Source: Rhodobacterales bacterium HKCCA1288 (GTDB lineage Bacteria; Pseudomonadota; Alphaproteobacteria; Rhodobacterales; Rhodobacteraceae). Taken from it: a stretch of 64,000 bases of DNA. The stretch's first letter is position 1, and each line of letters opens with the position of its first letter. Positions 17,943 through 28,054 of the stretch are shown here, piece after piece. The position numbers and the translations under genes were made by a program. The stretch lies in assembly GCA_015693905.1 (NCBI GenBank), contig CP065161.1, forward strand, positions 1,595,001-1,659,000, in the 5' to 3' direction. Below the pieces are notes generated by a model. The model did no database searches. It saw nothing but the letters and a program-made list of their open reading frames with translations, and had not been told where the DNA came from.

Positions 17943-18154
17943 GCAAAAAGCGCAAATTCGGGCCAGATCGTGCCGAGCTTTGGTTTCGCCTCTGCTTTTC
18001 CTTGGTGGGTGTGGCCGCGCTTGGCGGTGCTGTCGCGTATCGTGGCCTGCCATCTGGCCCCGCAATGGCGGAGATTGGTATAATTGCGGGTGGGTTTTTC
18101 ATTGGCAGCGCGATTTGGTCAGCATGGCGTTTGATCACGCGCGATCATCCCTAA
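17939..18154 (+). CDS. Small two-helix membrane protein, unknown function
   Basis: A 71-residue protein with a basic N-terminus (MSKKRKFGPDRAE) and two transmembrane segments, about residues 17-33 and 43-63. No known domain is recognised. It is translationally coupled to the MBL hydrolase by a 4-bp overlap and followed 7 bp later by the pseudouridine synthase gene, so the three form one operon. The role may be linked to the MBL protein, but this is only inferred from position. Confidence 0.75.
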   Translation: MSKKRKFGPDRAELWFRLCFSLVGVAALGGAVAYRGLPSGPAMAEIGIIAGGFFIGSAIWSAWRLITRDHP

Positions 18155-18161
18155 GCCTCCC

Positions 18162-18812
18162 ATGACCGAATTCGTCTACAGCCCCCCAAACACGCCCCTT
18201 GAATTGATCCATGAGGATCATGAACTGCTGGTCGTTAATAAGCCCGCAGGTCTTTTATCTGTTCCAGGCAAGGGGGAGCATCTGAAGGATTGCCTGATCA
18301 CCCGCCTGCAAGCCGCCTTTCCTGAGGCCCTATTGGTGCATCGGCTGGATATGGATACCTCTGGCGTGATTGTCTTCGCGCGCACCCCCGCTGCACAGCG
18401 CCATTTGGGGCTGCAATTCGAAAAGCGGATGATGAAGAAATCCTACCTCGCCTTGGTCTGGGGCCAAGTTGACGGTAAAGAGGGCGTGATTGATCTGCCC
18501 CTGATTGTGGATTGGCCAAACCGCCCCTTGCAAAAAGTCTGCCACGAGACGGGCCGCGCGGCGGTGACGGAATGGAAGGTCTTGCGGCATGACGAGACAA
18601 GCACACGGATGCGGCTGTTCCCCCAAACGGGCCGCTCGCACCAATTGCGTATCCATATGCGGGAATTGGGACATCCAATTTTGGGCGATCCGTTCTATGC
18701 TACAGGGCCTGCACGCGACTTTCCGCGCCTCATGTTGCATGCAGAAACCCTGCGTCTGCGCCACCCTGATGGCGGGCGTGGCATGACCTTTCGAGCGAAA
18801 AACCCGTTCTAG
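18162..18812 (+). CDS. RluA-family RNA pseudouridine synthase
   Basis: A 216-residue enzyme close in length to E. coli RluA (23S U746/tRNA U32). The catalytic motif HRLDMDTSGVIVFAR holds the essential Asp. VVNKPAGLLSVPGKG (motif I) and GRSHQLRIHMRELGHPILGD (motif III) are clear. No S4 domain is present, which fits RluA rather than RluC/D. It is the third gene of the MBL operon. The exact target RNA cannot be read from sequence. Confidence 0.92.
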   Translation: MTEFVYSPPNTPLELIHEDHELLVVNKPAGLLSVPGKGEHLKDCLITRLQAAFPEALLVHRLDMDTSGVIVFARTPAAQRHLGLQFEKRMMKKSYLALVWGQVDGKEGVIDLPLIVDWPNRPLQKVCHETGRAAVTEWKVLRHDETSTRMRLFPQTGRSHQLRIHMRELGHPILGDPFYATGPARDFPRLMLHAETLRLRHPDGGRGMTFRAKNPF

Positions 18813-18839
18813 GACCTGCGGCGCTTTGTCATGTCATAA

Positions 18840-18854
18840 TTAGAATAATTCTAA
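18840..18854 (+). promoter_or_regulatory. Irr-type iron-control box upstream of the peroxiredoxin gene
   Basis: TTAGAATAATTCTAA is a perfect 7-bp inverted repeat around a central base and matches the alphaproteobacterial Irr box (TTAGAAnnnTTCTAA). Irr is the haem-responsive iron regulator. The site is 73 bp before the peroxiredoxin ATG and roughly 35 bp ahead of a TATATC that could be the -10, so Irr may act here as an activator. Confidence 0.65.
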
Positions 18855-18926
18855 AGATTGGGCCTGTAAGGCGCGAGTTAGCTTTCCTATATCGAGGGGA
18901 TAACGGCAAAAAAAGGAACCTCCCCC

Positions 18927-19580
18927 ATGGGCTTACGTATCAATGACATTGTCCCCAATCTTGAACTGACCACCGATCATGGCACCTTTAAATTCCATGA
19001 CTGGATTGGCGATCAATGGGCCATTTTATTCTCTCACCCCAAAGATTTCACACCCGTCTGCACCACGGAATTCGGCGCAGTCTCTCAGCTTGGCGCAGAA
19101 TGGGCCAAGCGCGGCACCAAAGTTATTGGCCTTTCCGTGGACAGCGTGGAAGAGCATGGCAAATGGAAATCAGACATTGAAAGCTTTGCTTCCGCCAAGG
19201 CCGAATTTCCAATCATTGCAGACCTTGATCTGACCGTGTCCAAAGCCTTTGATATGCTGCCAGCCGAGGCCTACCTGCCCGATGGTCGCACCGCCGCAGA
19301 TAGTGCAAGCGTGCGCTCGGTCTTCATCATTTCGCCTGACAAGAAGGTGCAATTGATCATGACCTACCCCATGTCGGTTGGGCGCAATTTTGCCGAAGTT
19401 TTGCGCGCTCTGGATGCGTTGCAAGCCACCTTCGGGCAGCCAATTGCAACACCTGCAAATTGGCAACATGGCCAAGATGTGATCGTGGCGCTCTCGCTCA
19501 ATGACGATCAAGCGCGTGAAAAGTTTGGCGAGATTGATGTGAAATTGCCTTACCTGCGCACCACGAAACAGCCAAGCTAA
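18927..19580 (+). CDS. 1-Cys peroxiredoxin (Prx6-type)
   Basis: A 217-residue thiol peroxidase that reduces H2O2 and organic hydroperoxides. The peroxidatic cysteine sits in HPKDFTPVCTTEFG (Cys45), and no resolving CP motif is seen, so it is the 1-Cys Prx6 class. The C-terminal extension includes LRALDALQ and ANWQHGQDVIVALSL, characteristic of this subfamily. An Irr box precedes it, which suggests iron- or haem-dependent control. A bidirectional terminator follows. Confidence 0.95.
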   Translation: MGLRINDIVPNLELTTDHGTFKFHDWIGDQWAILFSHPKDFTPVCTTEFGAVSQLGAEWAKRGTKVIGLSVDSVEEHGKWKSDIESFASAKAEFPIIADLDLTVSKAFDMLPAEAYLPDGRTAADSASVRSVFIISPDKKVQLIMTYPMSVGRNFAEVLRALDALQATFGQPIATPANWQHGQDVIVALSLNDDQAREKFGEIDVKLPYLRTTKQPS

Positions 19581-19587
19581 TCAAAAA

Positions 19588-19612
19588 AGCCCCCGACACT
19601 CGGGGGCTTTTT
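19588..19612. terminator. Bidirectional terminator between peroxiredoxin and L,D-transpeptidase genes
   Basis: Perfect 9-bp stem AGCCCCCGA / TCGGGGGCT with loop CAC, preceded by six A and followed by T5. It therefore works for both convergent genes. Confidence 0.9.
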
Positions 19613-19615
19613 ATT

Positions 19616-20251
19616 TTACGCGGCAGTGCCGTTGCCTGTGATGGCGTAATTCGGCCTATGCAGATGCACGACCGTGCCAATCGGCAATTTTTCATAAAGC
19701 TCGATGACATGCGCGTTGACCATACGCACGCAGCCCGATGACGCGCTGGTGCCGATTGACCAAGGCTGTGGCGTGCCATGAATGCGCAAATAGGTATCGC
19801 GATCCCCGTCATAAAGATAAAGCGCGCGCGCACCCAATGGGTTTTCAGGCCCACCGGGGACACCGCTTGCAAATTCTGCGTAAAGATCTGGTTCGCGCGC
19901 AATCATCGCGGCTGTCGGTTGCCAACTCGGCCATTCAACCTTGCGGCGGATCGTATATTGCCCAGGCGATTGCAGGCCCGAACGGCCAACAGCCACGCCG
20001 TAGCGCATAGCGGTGCCATCATCGAGAATGTGGTAGAGATATTTTGCAATCGGGTCGACATGCACATGACCTGGCACCATGCCAGCCTTATGCACAATCC
20101 GTGTCGGCATCAGCCGGGGATGTAACCCCCACGGGTTTGGGCCTTGTGGTTCGGGGCGCTCAATCGTCTCGTCAAAGCCTACGGCATCTTGTGCCACGGC
20201 TGGGGTCGCAAGAAAAGCGGCGCTGCCTGCAAGAAACTGTCTGCGATCCAT
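19616..20251 (-). CDS. Tat-exported L,D-transpeptidase (YkuD domain)
   Basis: A 211-residue periplasmic enzyme that cross-links or remodels peptidoglycan through a cysteine nucleophile. The N-terminus MDRRQFLAGSAAFLATPAVAQ is a twin-arginine signal with an AVA/Q cleavage site. The YkuD active site reads RIHGTPQPWS...SSGCVRM, giving His and the catalytic Cys. An ATG four codons upstream (20263) is also possible; I chose 20251 because it directly precedes the RR motif. Tat export suggests folding before export. It ends at the shared terminator. Confidence 0.92.
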   Translation of the reverse strand: MDRRQFLAGSAAFLATPAVAQDAVGFDETIERPEPQGPNPWGLHPRLMPTRIVHKAGMVPGHVHVDPIAKYLYHILDDGTAMRYGVAVGRSGLQSPGQYTIRRKVEWPSWQPTAAMIAREPDLYAEFASGVPGGPENPLGARALYLYDGDRDTYLRIHGTPQPWSIGTSASSGCVRMVNAHVIELYEKLPIGTVVHLHRPNYAITGNGTAA

Positions 20252-20368
20252 AGCAAAATCCATCGTTATGGGGCCAATTTATTAGCCGAAATATGCCGCA
20301 ACTGCCCCTAATGACACAAGAACATCACGCATTGGGGCGGTTAACATTTGCGTCAGTGACGCCTTGGT

Positions 20369-20401
20369 AAAAACCCCCGCAACCAAAGCTGCGGGGGTTT
20401 T
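20369..20401 (-). terminator. Terminator of pnp
   Basis: Stem AAAACCCCCGCA / TGCGGGGGTTTT with an 8-nt loop, ending in a T-run on the minus strand. It begins 18 bp past the pnp stop codon. Confidence 0.88.
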
Positions 20402-20419
20402 CTTAGTCTCAGGCGGGGC

Positions 20420-22555
20420 TTACTCCGCTGATGCTTCTTCTTCGCTGCGTTCTTCGCCAGTCTCTTGGTCAACCATTTTCATGGCCAAACGCACTTTGCC
20501 GCGGTCGTCAAAGCCCAAGAGCTTCACCCAGACCTCTTGGCCCTCCTGAAGAACATCGCTTGGATGGTTCAGACGGCGGTTTTCGATCTGGCTGACATGA
20601 ACGAGACCATCGCGCTTGCCGAAGAAATTCACGAAAGCACCGAAATCAACGATTTTGACAACTTTGCCTTTGTAAACCTTGCCTTCTTCAGGCTCAGCCA
20701 CGATGGAATAGATCATATCATTGGCCGCTTTGATGGCGTCTTGGTTCGCACTTGCGATCTTGATGATGCCATCATCATTGATATCAACCTTGGCGCCCGA
20801 GGTTTCCACGATCTCGCGGATCACTTTACCGCCAGACCCGATCACTTCGCGAATCTTGTCGGTTGGGATTTGCATGGTCTCAATGCGTGGGGCATGTGCC
20901 GAGAACGCATTGGCCGAAGACAATGCCTTGGACATTTCGCCAAGAATATGCATCCGCCCTGCTTTCGCCTGCGCAAGCGCCTTTTTCATGATTTCAGGGG
21001 TGATCCCTGCAACCTTGATGTCCATCTGCAGCGAGGTGATCCCCGCTTCAGTGCCTGCCACTTTGAAATCCATGTCGCCAAGGTGATCTTCATCACCAAG
21101 GATATCGGTCAAAATAGCGTAGGAGCCATCTTCTTCCAAGACCAGACCCATGGCCACACCCGCAACAGGGGCTTTCAACGGCACGCCTGCATCCATCATC
21201 GACAAGGAACCGCCACAGACCGAAGCCATTGAGGAAGACCCGTTCGACTCTGTGATCTCAGAAACCACGCGGATCGTGTAAGGGAAATCGGTTGGCGCAG
21301 GCAGAACCGCCTGCAACGCACGCCAAGCCAGCTTACCATGGCCGATTTCACGGCGACCTGGTGAGCCAACACGCCCAACCTCGCCCACAGAATAGGGGGG
21401 GAAGTTGTAATGCAGCAGGAAGTTTTCTTTGAAATTGCCATGCAGCGCATCGATGAATTGCTCATCATCGCCTGTGCCAAGCGTGGTCACAACCAAGGCC
21501 TGAGTTTCACCACGGGTGAACAGCGCCGAGCCATGCGTGCGGGGCAGAAGACCCGTTTCGCTGACAATCGAACGAACCGCATCCAAGGCACGGCCATCAA
21601 TCCGCTTGCCGTCTTTCACAACCGAACCACGCAGAACCGAAGATTCCAGCTTCTTCAGTGCCGAACCAAGGTTTTCATCTGCCAATTCTTCTTCGGAAAG
21701 CTGCGCTTTGATCGCTTCTTTTGCGGCGGATACAGCGGCAACGCGGTCTTGTTTATCAAGGATCGCATAGGCGTCACGCATCTGCGCTTCACCCAAGGAT
21801 TTCACCTTTTCATACAGCGCGCTGTAATCGGGTGGGGTGAAATCAAACGGCTCATTCGCCGCAACTTCTGCCAGATCAATGATCAGATCAAGCACGGGCT
21901 GCATTTGCTCATGGGCAAATGTGACCGCGCCGAGCATTTCATCCTCGGTCAGTTCATAGGCCTCGGATTCAACCATCATCACGGCGTCTTTGGTGCCCGC
22001 CACAACCAAATCCAAACGCTGGTCGGGGTTGTTGCGCAGACCCTGCATATCGTCAACGGTCGGGTTCAGGATGTATTCCCCATCCTCAAAGCCAACGCGG
22101 CAGCCTGCAATCGGCCCCATGAAAGGCACGCCCGAAATGGTCAGCGCTGCAGAAGCGGCGATCATCGCAACGATGTCAGGATCATTCACCAAATCATGGC
22201 TGAGAACCGTACACATCACGAGAACTTCGTGCTTGAAGCCCGAAACGAACAAGGGGCGAATGGGTCGGTCGATCAAGCGCGCGGTCAGCGTCTCTTTTTC
22301 GGTAGGACGCGCTTCGCGCTTGAAAAAGCCACCAGGCACCTTGCCTGCGGCGTAGTATTTCTCTTGGTAATGCACAGTCAGCGGAAAGAAATCCTGACCT
22401 GGCTTAGCTTCTTTGGCGAAGGTCACATTTGCCATAACGCTGGTTTCCCCGAGCGTTGCGATCACTGTGCCATCTGCCTGACGGGCAACCTTGCCCGTTT
22501 CTAGGGTGAGGGTTTCCTCGCCCCATTGAATCGATTTTTTCACTTCGTTGAACAT
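20420..22555 (-). CDS. pnp: Polyribonucleotide nucleotidyltransferase (PNPase)
   Basis: A 711-residue 3'-to-5' phosphorolytic exoribonuclease of mRNA decay and a partner of the RNA degradosome. It has two RNase PH domains (N-terminal [21 protein letters not shown]; second core with [15 protein letters not shown]), then a KH domain with [11 protein letters not shown] and an S1 domain with [15 protein letters not shown]. The C-terminus is acidic. Three ATGs in a row (22561, 22558, 22555) follow the AGGAA ribosome site; the last gives proper spacing and the usual MFNEV start. It lies 0.25 kb downstream of rpsO. Confidence 0.97.
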   Translation of the reverse strand: MFNEVKKSIQWGEETLTLETGKVARQADGTVIATLGETSVMANVTFAKEAKPGQDFFPLTVHYQEKYYAAGKVPGGFFKREARPTEKETLTARLIDRPIRPLFVSGFKHEVLVMCTVLSHDLVNDPDIVAMIAASAALTISGVPFMGPIAGCRVGFEDGEYILNPTVDDMQGLRNNPDQRLDLVVAGTKDAVMMVESEAYELTEDEMLGAVTFAHEQMQPVLDLIIDLAEVAANEPFDFTPPDYSALYEKVKSLGEAQMRDAYAILDKQDRVAAVSAAKEAIKAQLSEEELADENLGSALKKLESSVLRGSVVKDGKRIDGRALDAVRSIVSETGLLPRTHGSALFTRGETQALVVTTLGTGDDEQFIDALHGNFKENFLLHYNFPPYSVGEVGRVGSPGRREIGHGKLAWRALQAVLPAPTDFPYTIRVVSEITESNGSSSMASVCGGSLSMMDAGVPLKAPVAGVAMGLVLEEDGSYAILTDILGDEDHLGDMDFKVAGTEAGITSLQMDIKVAGITPEIMKKALAQAKAGRMHILGEMSKALSSANAFSAHAPRIETMQIPTDKIREVIGSGGKVIREIVETSGAKVDINDDGIIKIASANQDAIKAANDMIYSIVAEPEEGKVYKGKVVKIVDFGAFVNFFGKRDGLVHVSQIENRRLNHPSDVLQEGQEVWVKLLGFDDRGKVRLAMKMVDQETGEERSEEEASAE

Positions 22556-22754
22556 CATCATTTCCTGTGTGGAAGCACTCCCAAGCCTTCTCGGGTCTTC
22601 CGTTTCATTGGCGGCCCCATTGCCGCCGACCCCCTTCATCATCCCATGCGCCGGGGTCGTTGCGTCACGTCTCAGATGCGCGCCACATAGCGCAGATTGT
22701 GCGATATGAAAAGCATAGACAGAAATCGCGCCTGAAATATCCAATGATCAAATG

Positions 22755-22784
22755 AAAAACGCCCGCTGACGGGATCAGCGGGCG
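22755..22784 (-). terminator. Terminator or attenuator between rpsO and pnp
   Basis: Stem CGCCCGCTGA / TCAGCGGGCG, loop of 5, followed by T5 on the minus strand. It is placed directly after rpsO. As in other bacteria, partial read-through may feed pnp. Confidence 0.85.
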
Positions 22785-22807
22785 CTTCAAACTGATAAAG
22801 GCAAAGA

Positions 22808-23077
22808 TTAGCGGCGGATGCCCAAACGCTCGAGGAGCGACTGGTAACGCGCTTCGTCTTTCCCACGCACATAATCCAGCAACTTACGGCGCTGAGCAAC
22901 AAGCTTAAGCAAGCCGCGGCGCGAATGGTTGTCTTTTGCGTGAGTTTTAAAATGCTCAGTCAGCGTAGTGATGCGCGATGTCAGGATCGCGATCTGCACC
23001 TCGGGGGAACCAGTGTCGCCCTCTTTGGTGGCAAATTCTTTGACCAAACGGTTCTTTTCTTCAGCAGTAATCGACAT
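22808..23077 (-). CDS. rpsO: 30S ribosomal protein S15
   Basis: An 89-residue primary 16S rRNA-binding protein. The sequence [16 protein letters not shown], the [14 protein letters not shown] motif and [16 protein letters not shown] are diagnostic, and it ends ERLGIRR. AAGGAG stands 8 bp upstream of the ATG. It is followed by a terminator and then pnp, the usual order. The normally adjacent truB is about 3 kb away, separated by several inserted genes. Confidence 0.98.
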   Translation of the reverse strand: MSITAEEKNRLVKEFATKEGDTGSPEVQIAILTSRITTLTEHFKTHAKDNHSRRGLLKLVAQRRKLLDYVRGKDEARYQSLLERLGIRR

Positions 23078-23431
23078 CGGGCTCTCCTTTACATTAGAGG
23101 GTTGCAGCACAGGCCGGGATGTCGTCCAGCAAGGCCATTTTCCCAAAGCGCAAGCGCCATGGATTGCGGCCACATAGGGGGGAATCGCGGAAATGAAAAG
23201 GCTTTTTTGACCTGTGCCGCCCAGGCCCGTTAACCTTGAGCGCAAATTTTCATCCAAAACCGCGGCGATTTATGGCATCTTCGGGCCTCGCCATACGCCG
23301 TTCATCGGCGCTTGGCATCACGCATCTGCTGCTGCCATAGCATCAGATTTTGCCATTAGGGCAAGGTTCGCGCCACATCACGCAAATCCGGTGATCGTTT
23401 GTGGGTATCGCATAATGTGCGGGAGTGGGTG
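23078..23431. other. Intergenic region upstream of rpsO and the RTX gene
   Basis: About 350 bp between divergent genes, with no credible coding potential. On the plus strand TTGACC (from 23204), a 17-bp spacer and TTAACC could be a weak promoter for the RTX gene, about 190 bp ahead of its start. No other element is recognised. Confidence 0.45.
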
Positions 23432-24928
23432 ATGCTTGCGCTTACGGGTTTGATCAGTTTGATCGCGGCGGGCTATGCCGCTGCAGGTATGTTTGACCTG
23501 CAATTGGATGAGGCCGAAGACGGGCCTGCGGAAAATAATCCGCAGATCACACCCCTGACCCTAAATTCTGCCCCGCTTGGGTTTTTGATCATGGGGGGCG
23601 AACAGCCTGACGCATTGATCGGCAGCGATGGTAACGATGAAATTCTCGGCGAGGATGGTGATGACATTTTGCTCGGCGGTATGGGACGGGACGTTCTATA
23701 TGGCGGCACGGGCGATGACCTGATTGGTTTAGATCGCGATGATGTGGCGTTTGGTGGCTTCGGTGCAGATACATTCGCGCTGTCCTTTGATCCGCTCAAT
23801 GGCTCCGATCAGCTTCCAGAAATCGCTGATTTCTCCCGCGGCGCCGATAAATTGGTGGTGAATTTAGCAGGCGACTGGGGCAGCGCCCCGAGCGTCACCT
23901 ATGACAACACCACCCTTCCTGGAAATATCACGCTCTATGTCAATGATATGCCGGTTGCATTTCTCAGCGACATCTCCGACCTATCCGTTGATGATCTTGA
24001 ATTTAATCTCCCCGATGGCGTGAGCATCGCCGACATTGCGCCGCGTTTCCCCGATCTGCTTGCGCCGAACACGCCACCTGCGCCCACTGGGCCAGTTTCG
24101 TCCCCAACACTTAATCTGCCAGAGGCCAATACCCCAGACCCAAGTCTCTCCGATTTGATTGACGAAAGCCTCGCACCCGCCGTTGAGGCGCGCGCCGACA
24201 TGGCCGACAATCTTGGCCCCGTCTCAAACGATGCAATAACGGGCAGCGATGGGAATGACACAATCACAGGCGGCCTTGGCAATGATGCAATATTTGGAAA
24301 TGACGGCAATGACATCCTCCAAGGCGGGGAAGGTGCGGATGAGTTGGTTGGGGATGGCGGCGATGATGGTATCCTTGGCGGCGCGGGAAATGACTTTATT
24401 GACGGCGGCGAAGGCAATGATGCGCTGATCGGTGAAACGGGGGATGATTACATCCTCGGCGGTGAAGGCGATGACATCATTCTCGCGGGCCTCGGCAATG
24501 ACAGCCTCACGGGCGGGGCAGGTCATGATCTCATTCTGGGCGGCGCTGGCAATGATCGCATTGATGGGATCGTTGATGAGGCCGCAGGGGGCAGCGCTGA
24601 CGATTTATCAGGCGATGAGGGTGACGACACCATCATCGCAGGCGCGGGCGATACCGTATTCGCGGGCAGTGGCGCAGATTTAATTATCGCGGCACCCTTG
24701 CTGCAACAGGCAGGCACCGCTGCACATATCCTAGACTTCGACCCTCAAGAGGATCGGATTGAACTTCTCTATGATCCGACCACAAACCCTGACCCAAGCC
24801 TTGAACTGCGTGAAATAGATGGCAGGACAGATGTCTATCTTGATGGCAATCTCGCCCTATCGCTGAGCCAGATAACGGGTCTAAATCCCGACAATATCCA
24901 TCTGCGCGCGATTGGAGGCGCGTCCTAA
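23432..24928 (+). CDS. RTX-type calcium-binding protein with N-terminal membrane anchor
   Basis: A 498-residue acidic protein. After one hydrophobic segment (about residues 2-20, [18 protein letters not shown]) come two blocks of GGxGxDxUx nonapeptides, residues about 60-115 and 266-420. They are split by a segment with a beta-rich domain and a Pro-rich linker. RTX repeats form Ca-binding beta rolls. The hydrophobic N-terminus and lack of a recognisable catalytic domain suggest an anchored or exported surface protein; the C-terminus may carry a type I secretion signal. The function is unknown. Start chosen at the GGGAGTGGGTG ribosome site. Confidence 0.85.
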   Translation: MLALTGLISLIAAGYAAAGMFDLQLDEAEDGPAENNPQITPLTLNSAPLGFLIMGGEQPDALIGSDGNDEILGEDGDDILLGGMGRDVLYGGTGDDLIGLDRDDVAFGGFGADTFALSFDPLNGSDQLPEIADFSRGADKLVVNLAGDWGSAPSVTYDNTTLPGNITLYVNDMPVAFLSDISDLSVDDLEFNLPDGVSIADIAPRFPDLLAPNTPPAPTGPVSSPTLNLPEANTPDPSLSDLIDESLAPAVEARADMADNLGPVSNDAITGSDGNDTITGGLGNDAIFGNDGNDILQGGEGADELVGDGGDDGILGGAGNDFIDGGEGNDALIGETGDDYILGGEGDDIILAGLGNDSLTGGAGHDLILGGAGNDRIDGIVDEAAGGSADDLSGDEGDDTIIAGAGDTVFAGSGADLIIAAPLLQQAGTAAHILDFDPQEDRIELLYDPTTNPDPSLELREIDGRTDVYLDGNLALSLSQITGLNPDNIHLRAIGGAS

Positions 24929-25818
24929 AGAAAATGCGCCCGTAAGGCGGCCAAAACCGCCTCAGGCTGTTCTTCGGGCATGAAATGGCCTGTATTGGCC
25001 ACGGCCTGCCCCGTCACGTTTTCCGCCCATGCCCGCCAGATCCCCAAAGGATCACCCGTGCGCGCGGGAAAGCCTGCCTCAGCCCAGAGAAAGCAGAGGG
25101 GCGCCGTGATCATCCGACCCGCCGCCCGATCTTCTGCATCCAATCCGCGATCAAAAAATGCGCCCGCGCGGTAATCGTTGCACATTGCTGCAATGCGCGC
25201 AGGATCAGCCGCTTGGGCGCGATAGGCGGCCAAAGCCGCGTCAGAAAAGGCGCTTAGATCTTTGGTATATGTCCATGAGGCCAATGTCCAATCCATATAG
25301 GCCGGCCCATCTGTCGCGATCATCCGCTCGGGCAAAGGGGCGGGCTGCGCAAGGAACGTCCAGTGATAGGCCTTCATCGCCAATTCCGCATCCCATGCCG
25401 CCCAAAAATCAACGGTCGGAACGATTTCCAAAATCGCCAAACGCTCAAGCCTATCAGGATGATCCAAAGCAAAGCGATAGGCCACGCGTGCGCCGCGATC
25501 ATGCCCCGCAATATGGGCCTTTTCGATGCCGAAATGATCCATCACGCCCGCCACATCCAAAGCCATCTCACGCTTGGAGTACATGCGATGTTCTTCATCG
25601 GCGGCGACAACTTCACTCTCACCATAGCCGCGCAAATCAGGGATGATCACATGAAAATCGCGGGCCAAATCGGGCGCGACTTTTGACCAGCACATATGGT
25701 TTTGAGGATAGCCATGCAGCAAAATCAAGGGCGCACCATGACCGCCATGATGCACTGAAAGCGTGATTCCGTTGGTTTTGATTTGTTCCTTCACAAAACC
25801 TGAAATCGCGCTGTCCAT
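24925..25818 (-). CDS. Alpha/beta hydrolase of the fluoroacetate/haloacetate dehalogenase type
   Basis: A 297-residue alpha/beta hydrolase. The nucleophile elbow GHDRGAR gives Asp107, Arg108 and Arg111, and [14 protein letters not shown] gives His152 and Trp153. These match the carboxylate- and fluoride-binding residues known in fluoroacetate dehalogenases. The general base is His278 (TGHFMPEE). The third triad position appears to be Glu131 instead of Asp. ATG 25818 follows TTGGAGG, so the longer upstream start was rejected. Substrate is inferred; another ester or epoxide is possible. The stop overlaps the RTX stop. Confidence 0.85.
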   Translation of the reverse strand: MDSAISGFVKEQIKTNGITLSVHHGGHGAPLILLHGYPQNHMCWSKVAPDLARDFHVIIPDLRGYGESEVVAADEEHRMYSKREMALDVAGVMDHFGIEKAHIAGHDRGARVAYRFALDHPDRLERLAILEIVPTVDFWAAWDAELAMKAYHWTFLAQPAPLPERMIATDGPAYMDWTLASWTYTKDLSAFSDAALAAYRAQAADPARIAAMCNDYRAGAFFDRGLDAEDRAAGRMITAPLCFLWAEAGFPARTGDPLGIWRAWAENVTGQAVANTGHFMPEEQPEAVLAALRAHFL

Positions 25819-25832
25819 CGGTGCCTCCAAGA

Positions 25833-26339
25833 TCAATTCCACAAAATTGGCGTGGTCGAATAGGGAATATAGAGCGGGTGTTTGGGATGACCTTCCTTCG
25901 ACAATCCCAAATGGTAAAGCGGTTTTTCAACTTGGCGCAGCAATGCCGCCACCTGCGCCCCCCGCCCCAAAAACGCCCCATGCGCCCCCCATGCACAGAT
26001 GATCTGATGCGCCGCAGTTGCGCATTCTAAAATGGCATCATCATTGGCAGGCCCAATCGGATCAGCGGCGGCCCGCATCGCGCGGGGGTCTGTGTCGCGC
26101 CATGCGAAAATATTCACCACTGTGAAGCTGCCAAACCCAAGCGCGCGGGCACGGCGTTCGCAGCGCTCGACTGTGGGGTCGTTTTGCGTCTCGGTCGCGG
26201 TGGAGGGGTTCAGCATCACAAACCCCACGCGCTGGCCGTCTCCCTCCCAAATCCGCGTGAGGCTATAGCGATAGGCCTCACAATCGGAATAGACCGCCTC
26301 TGACGCGGCATCACCCTTTTGGAACACGCGGCGGATCAC
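25833..26339 (-). CDS. DUF1643 family protein
   Basis: A 168-residue protein with the DUF1643 signatures [22 protein letters not shown] and [12 protein letters not shown], plus IICAWGAHG. Family members are uncharacterised; some accompany phage or restriction loci. It overlaps the truB stop by ATGA, so it is translated with truB, and precedes the hydrolase by 14 bp. No catalytic assignment is possible from sequence. Confidence 0.87.
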   Translation of the reverse strand: MIRRVFQKGDAASEAVYSDCEAYRYSLTRIWEGDGQRVGFVMLNPSTATETQNDPTVERCERRARALGFGSFTVVNIFAWRDTDPRAMRAAADPIGPANDDAILECATAAHQIICAWGAHGAFLGRGAQVAALLRQVEKPLYHLGLSKEGHPKHPLYIPYSTTPILWN

Positions 26340-27241
26340 AGGTTGAACACGCGGCTTGGATGCAGCTCGCCCCCCATATACCGCCCAATGGCAACAGGCC
26401 GCCCCTCAAAACTGGCCCATGCTTGATCACCATAATTGGGTGCAGCATCCATCACCTGCCCAGGGTTTCCAACCCGCAGGCGCTGCGCGCCTTCTGAGGT
26501 TGCGCGCACATGTGGCAAACCGTCCAACGCATATTCGAGTGGCAAGAGAGCCGCATCAAGCGCCGTGGTTTTTGCGGCCAATTCAACCTGTTCCAAGCTC
26601 ACAGCATCGTCCAAGTCAAAAGGCCCCGACCACAGACGGCGCAACCACGCAACATGGCCATAACAGCCCAATGCGGCACCCAAATCGCGCGCAATCGCGC
26701 GCACATAACCCCCCTTGCCGCAGACCATCTCTAAGACAGCAGACTCAGGGTTTTTGCGCGAAACCAGATCAAGCGTCTCAACGTAAAGCGGCCGCGCGGA
26801 TAGTTCCACATCTTCGCCCGCCCGCGCCAAGGCATAGGCGCGCTGACCATCTATTTTCACAGCTGAATATTGCGGCGGAATTTGCGTGATATGCCCCCGA
26901 AACGCGGCTAGGCCCGCACGAATATCGTCATCACTCGGCCTCAGGTCAGAGCGCGCGATCACCTCGCCTTCGGCATCATCAGTATTGGTCGCCGCGCCAA
27001 AGGTGACTTCAAACTCATAGGCTTTGAGGGCATCGGTGATGTAAGGCACCGTCTTGGTTGCTTCGCCAAGCGCCACCGCCAAAAGGCCTGTCGCTTCAGG
27101 ATCAAGCGTGCCTGCATGGCCCGCTTTATTCGCATCCAACGCCCATTTCACTTTGTTCACCACAAAGTTGGAACTCACCCCCGCAGGTTTATCGACAATC
27201 AACCAGCCTGAGATGTCGCGTCCCCGTTTGCGCCGTGCCAT
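26336..27241 (-). CDS. truB: tRNA pseudouridine-55 synthase TruB
   Basis: A 301-residue enzyme that makes pseudouridine 55 in the T-loop of tRNAs. [14 protein letters not shown], the catalytic [14 protein letters not shown] (Asp in TLDP) and the [13 protein letters not shown] motif are clear. The ATG at 27241 has GGAAGGA upstream; a longer reading would start with TTG inside that ribosome site. It lies with rbfA on the same strand, with one gene between them, as in the usual rbfA-truB-rpsO-pnp grouping. Confidence 0.96.
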   Translation of the reverse strand: MARRKRGRDISGWLIVDKPAGVSSNFVVNKVKWALDANKAGHAGTLDPEATGLLAVALGEATKTVPYITDALKAYEFEVTFGAATNTDDAEGEVIARSDLRPSDDDIRAGLAAFRGHITQIPPQYSAVKIDGQRAYALARAGEDVELSARPLYVETLDLVSRKNPESAVLEMVCGKGGYVRAIARDLGAALGCYGHVAWLRRLWSGPFDLDDAVSLEQVELAAKTTALDAALLPLEYALDGLPHVRATSEGAQRLRVGNPGQVMDAAPNYGDQAWASFEGRPVAIGRYMGGELHPSRVFNL

Positions 27242-27274
27242 GCGTGATCCTTCCAAAATCCAAGAGGGGTCGCG

Positions 27275-28054
27275 TTACTCTAGGCCTGTTTGCGCGTCAA
27301 CCACAGCCCCTAAGATCGGCCCAAGGGGCAAACCGAAATCCGCGCGCCCCAATTGCGGCGCATAGAAGCGGGATACGTTTCCGTCCAAAAACAGCGCGTT
27401 GTTGATGGCGAAATGATCCCGAAACACGCGGGCAAATTGGTGGAATGTGACAGGCGCATCCGAAATCACCGCCACAACAGATGTCCCATCCATCCGAACG
27501 CCAACGCCGTTGCGAATATATCGCGATGTGCTGTCGGGCAAAAAGGCGGGATGCAACGCACCATCAATCACCAACATCGGGCCAGATTGTGTCGCATATT
27601 CGCAAACGGGTGGCGCGGCTTCAAAGCTGCGCGCCTCAATCACCGCGGCCTTCCCTGCATTCAGGCAGAACACGCCATTTGGCAGAAGGCCAAAATTACC
27701 TGGCCCATCAGATGTGATGATCCGCATCTCCTCTTGGCCTTGCTCAACATAAAGACCGACAGGTCGGCGATCAGGGTGATACATCCCGCCATTCATTGCA
27801 AAGGCCAAAACCTGATTTTCAGGTAAGCTGTCAGCCACATTGAGGAAGGAACCAAAAATCTCGCCCGCACCATCGCGTAGAAAGAGCCGCATCTGAGCGC
27901 GGGTCAAATCAATTTCACACGCGGTGAAAGGCGTTTCTTCAAAGCGAAAATCCGCGCAAGATACAGGCGCCTGATCCGCCCATAGGACTGCAGGCCCGCC
28001 TCCGCCCAGCGCACATAAGGCGCCCAAAAGCAGTGATTTAATCTTCCCCGTCAT
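27275..28054 (-). CDS. Exported phosphodiester glycosidase (NAGPA/DUF2233) family protein
   Basis: A 259-residue protein with a signal peptide ([20 protein letters not shown]...WA, about 1-28). The core shows [35 protein letters not shown], the SGPMLVIDG motif and [13 protein letters not shown], which are typical of the NAGPA/DUF2233 phosphodiester glycosidase fold. The likely site is the periplasm; the substrate is unknown. Its ATG lies inside the 3' end of rbfA (17-bp overlap), so it is translationally coupled to rbfA and precedes truB by 33 bp. Confidence 0.87.
   Translation of the reverse strand: MTGKIKSLLLGALCALGGGGPAVLWADQAPVSCADFRFEETPFTACEIDLTRAQMRLFLRDGAGEIFGSFLNVADSLPENQVLAFAMNGGMYHPDRRPVGLYVEQGQEEMRIITSDGPGNFGLLPNGVFCLNAGKAAVIEARSFEAAPPVCEYATQSGPMLVIDGALHPAFLPDSTSRYIRNGVGVRMDGTSVVAVISDAPVTFHQFARVFRDHFAINNALFLDGNVSRFYAPQLGRADFGLPLGPILGAVVDAQTGLE

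Noticed and set aside
21410..22504. 364-codon plus-strand frame inside pnp
   Set aside because: Antisense shadow of pnp without ribosome site or family motifs.
24230..24700. Tandem DNA repeat or CRISPR-like array
   Set aside because: The periodicity is the 27-bp nonapeptide pattern of RTX coding sequence, with diverged units and no spacers.
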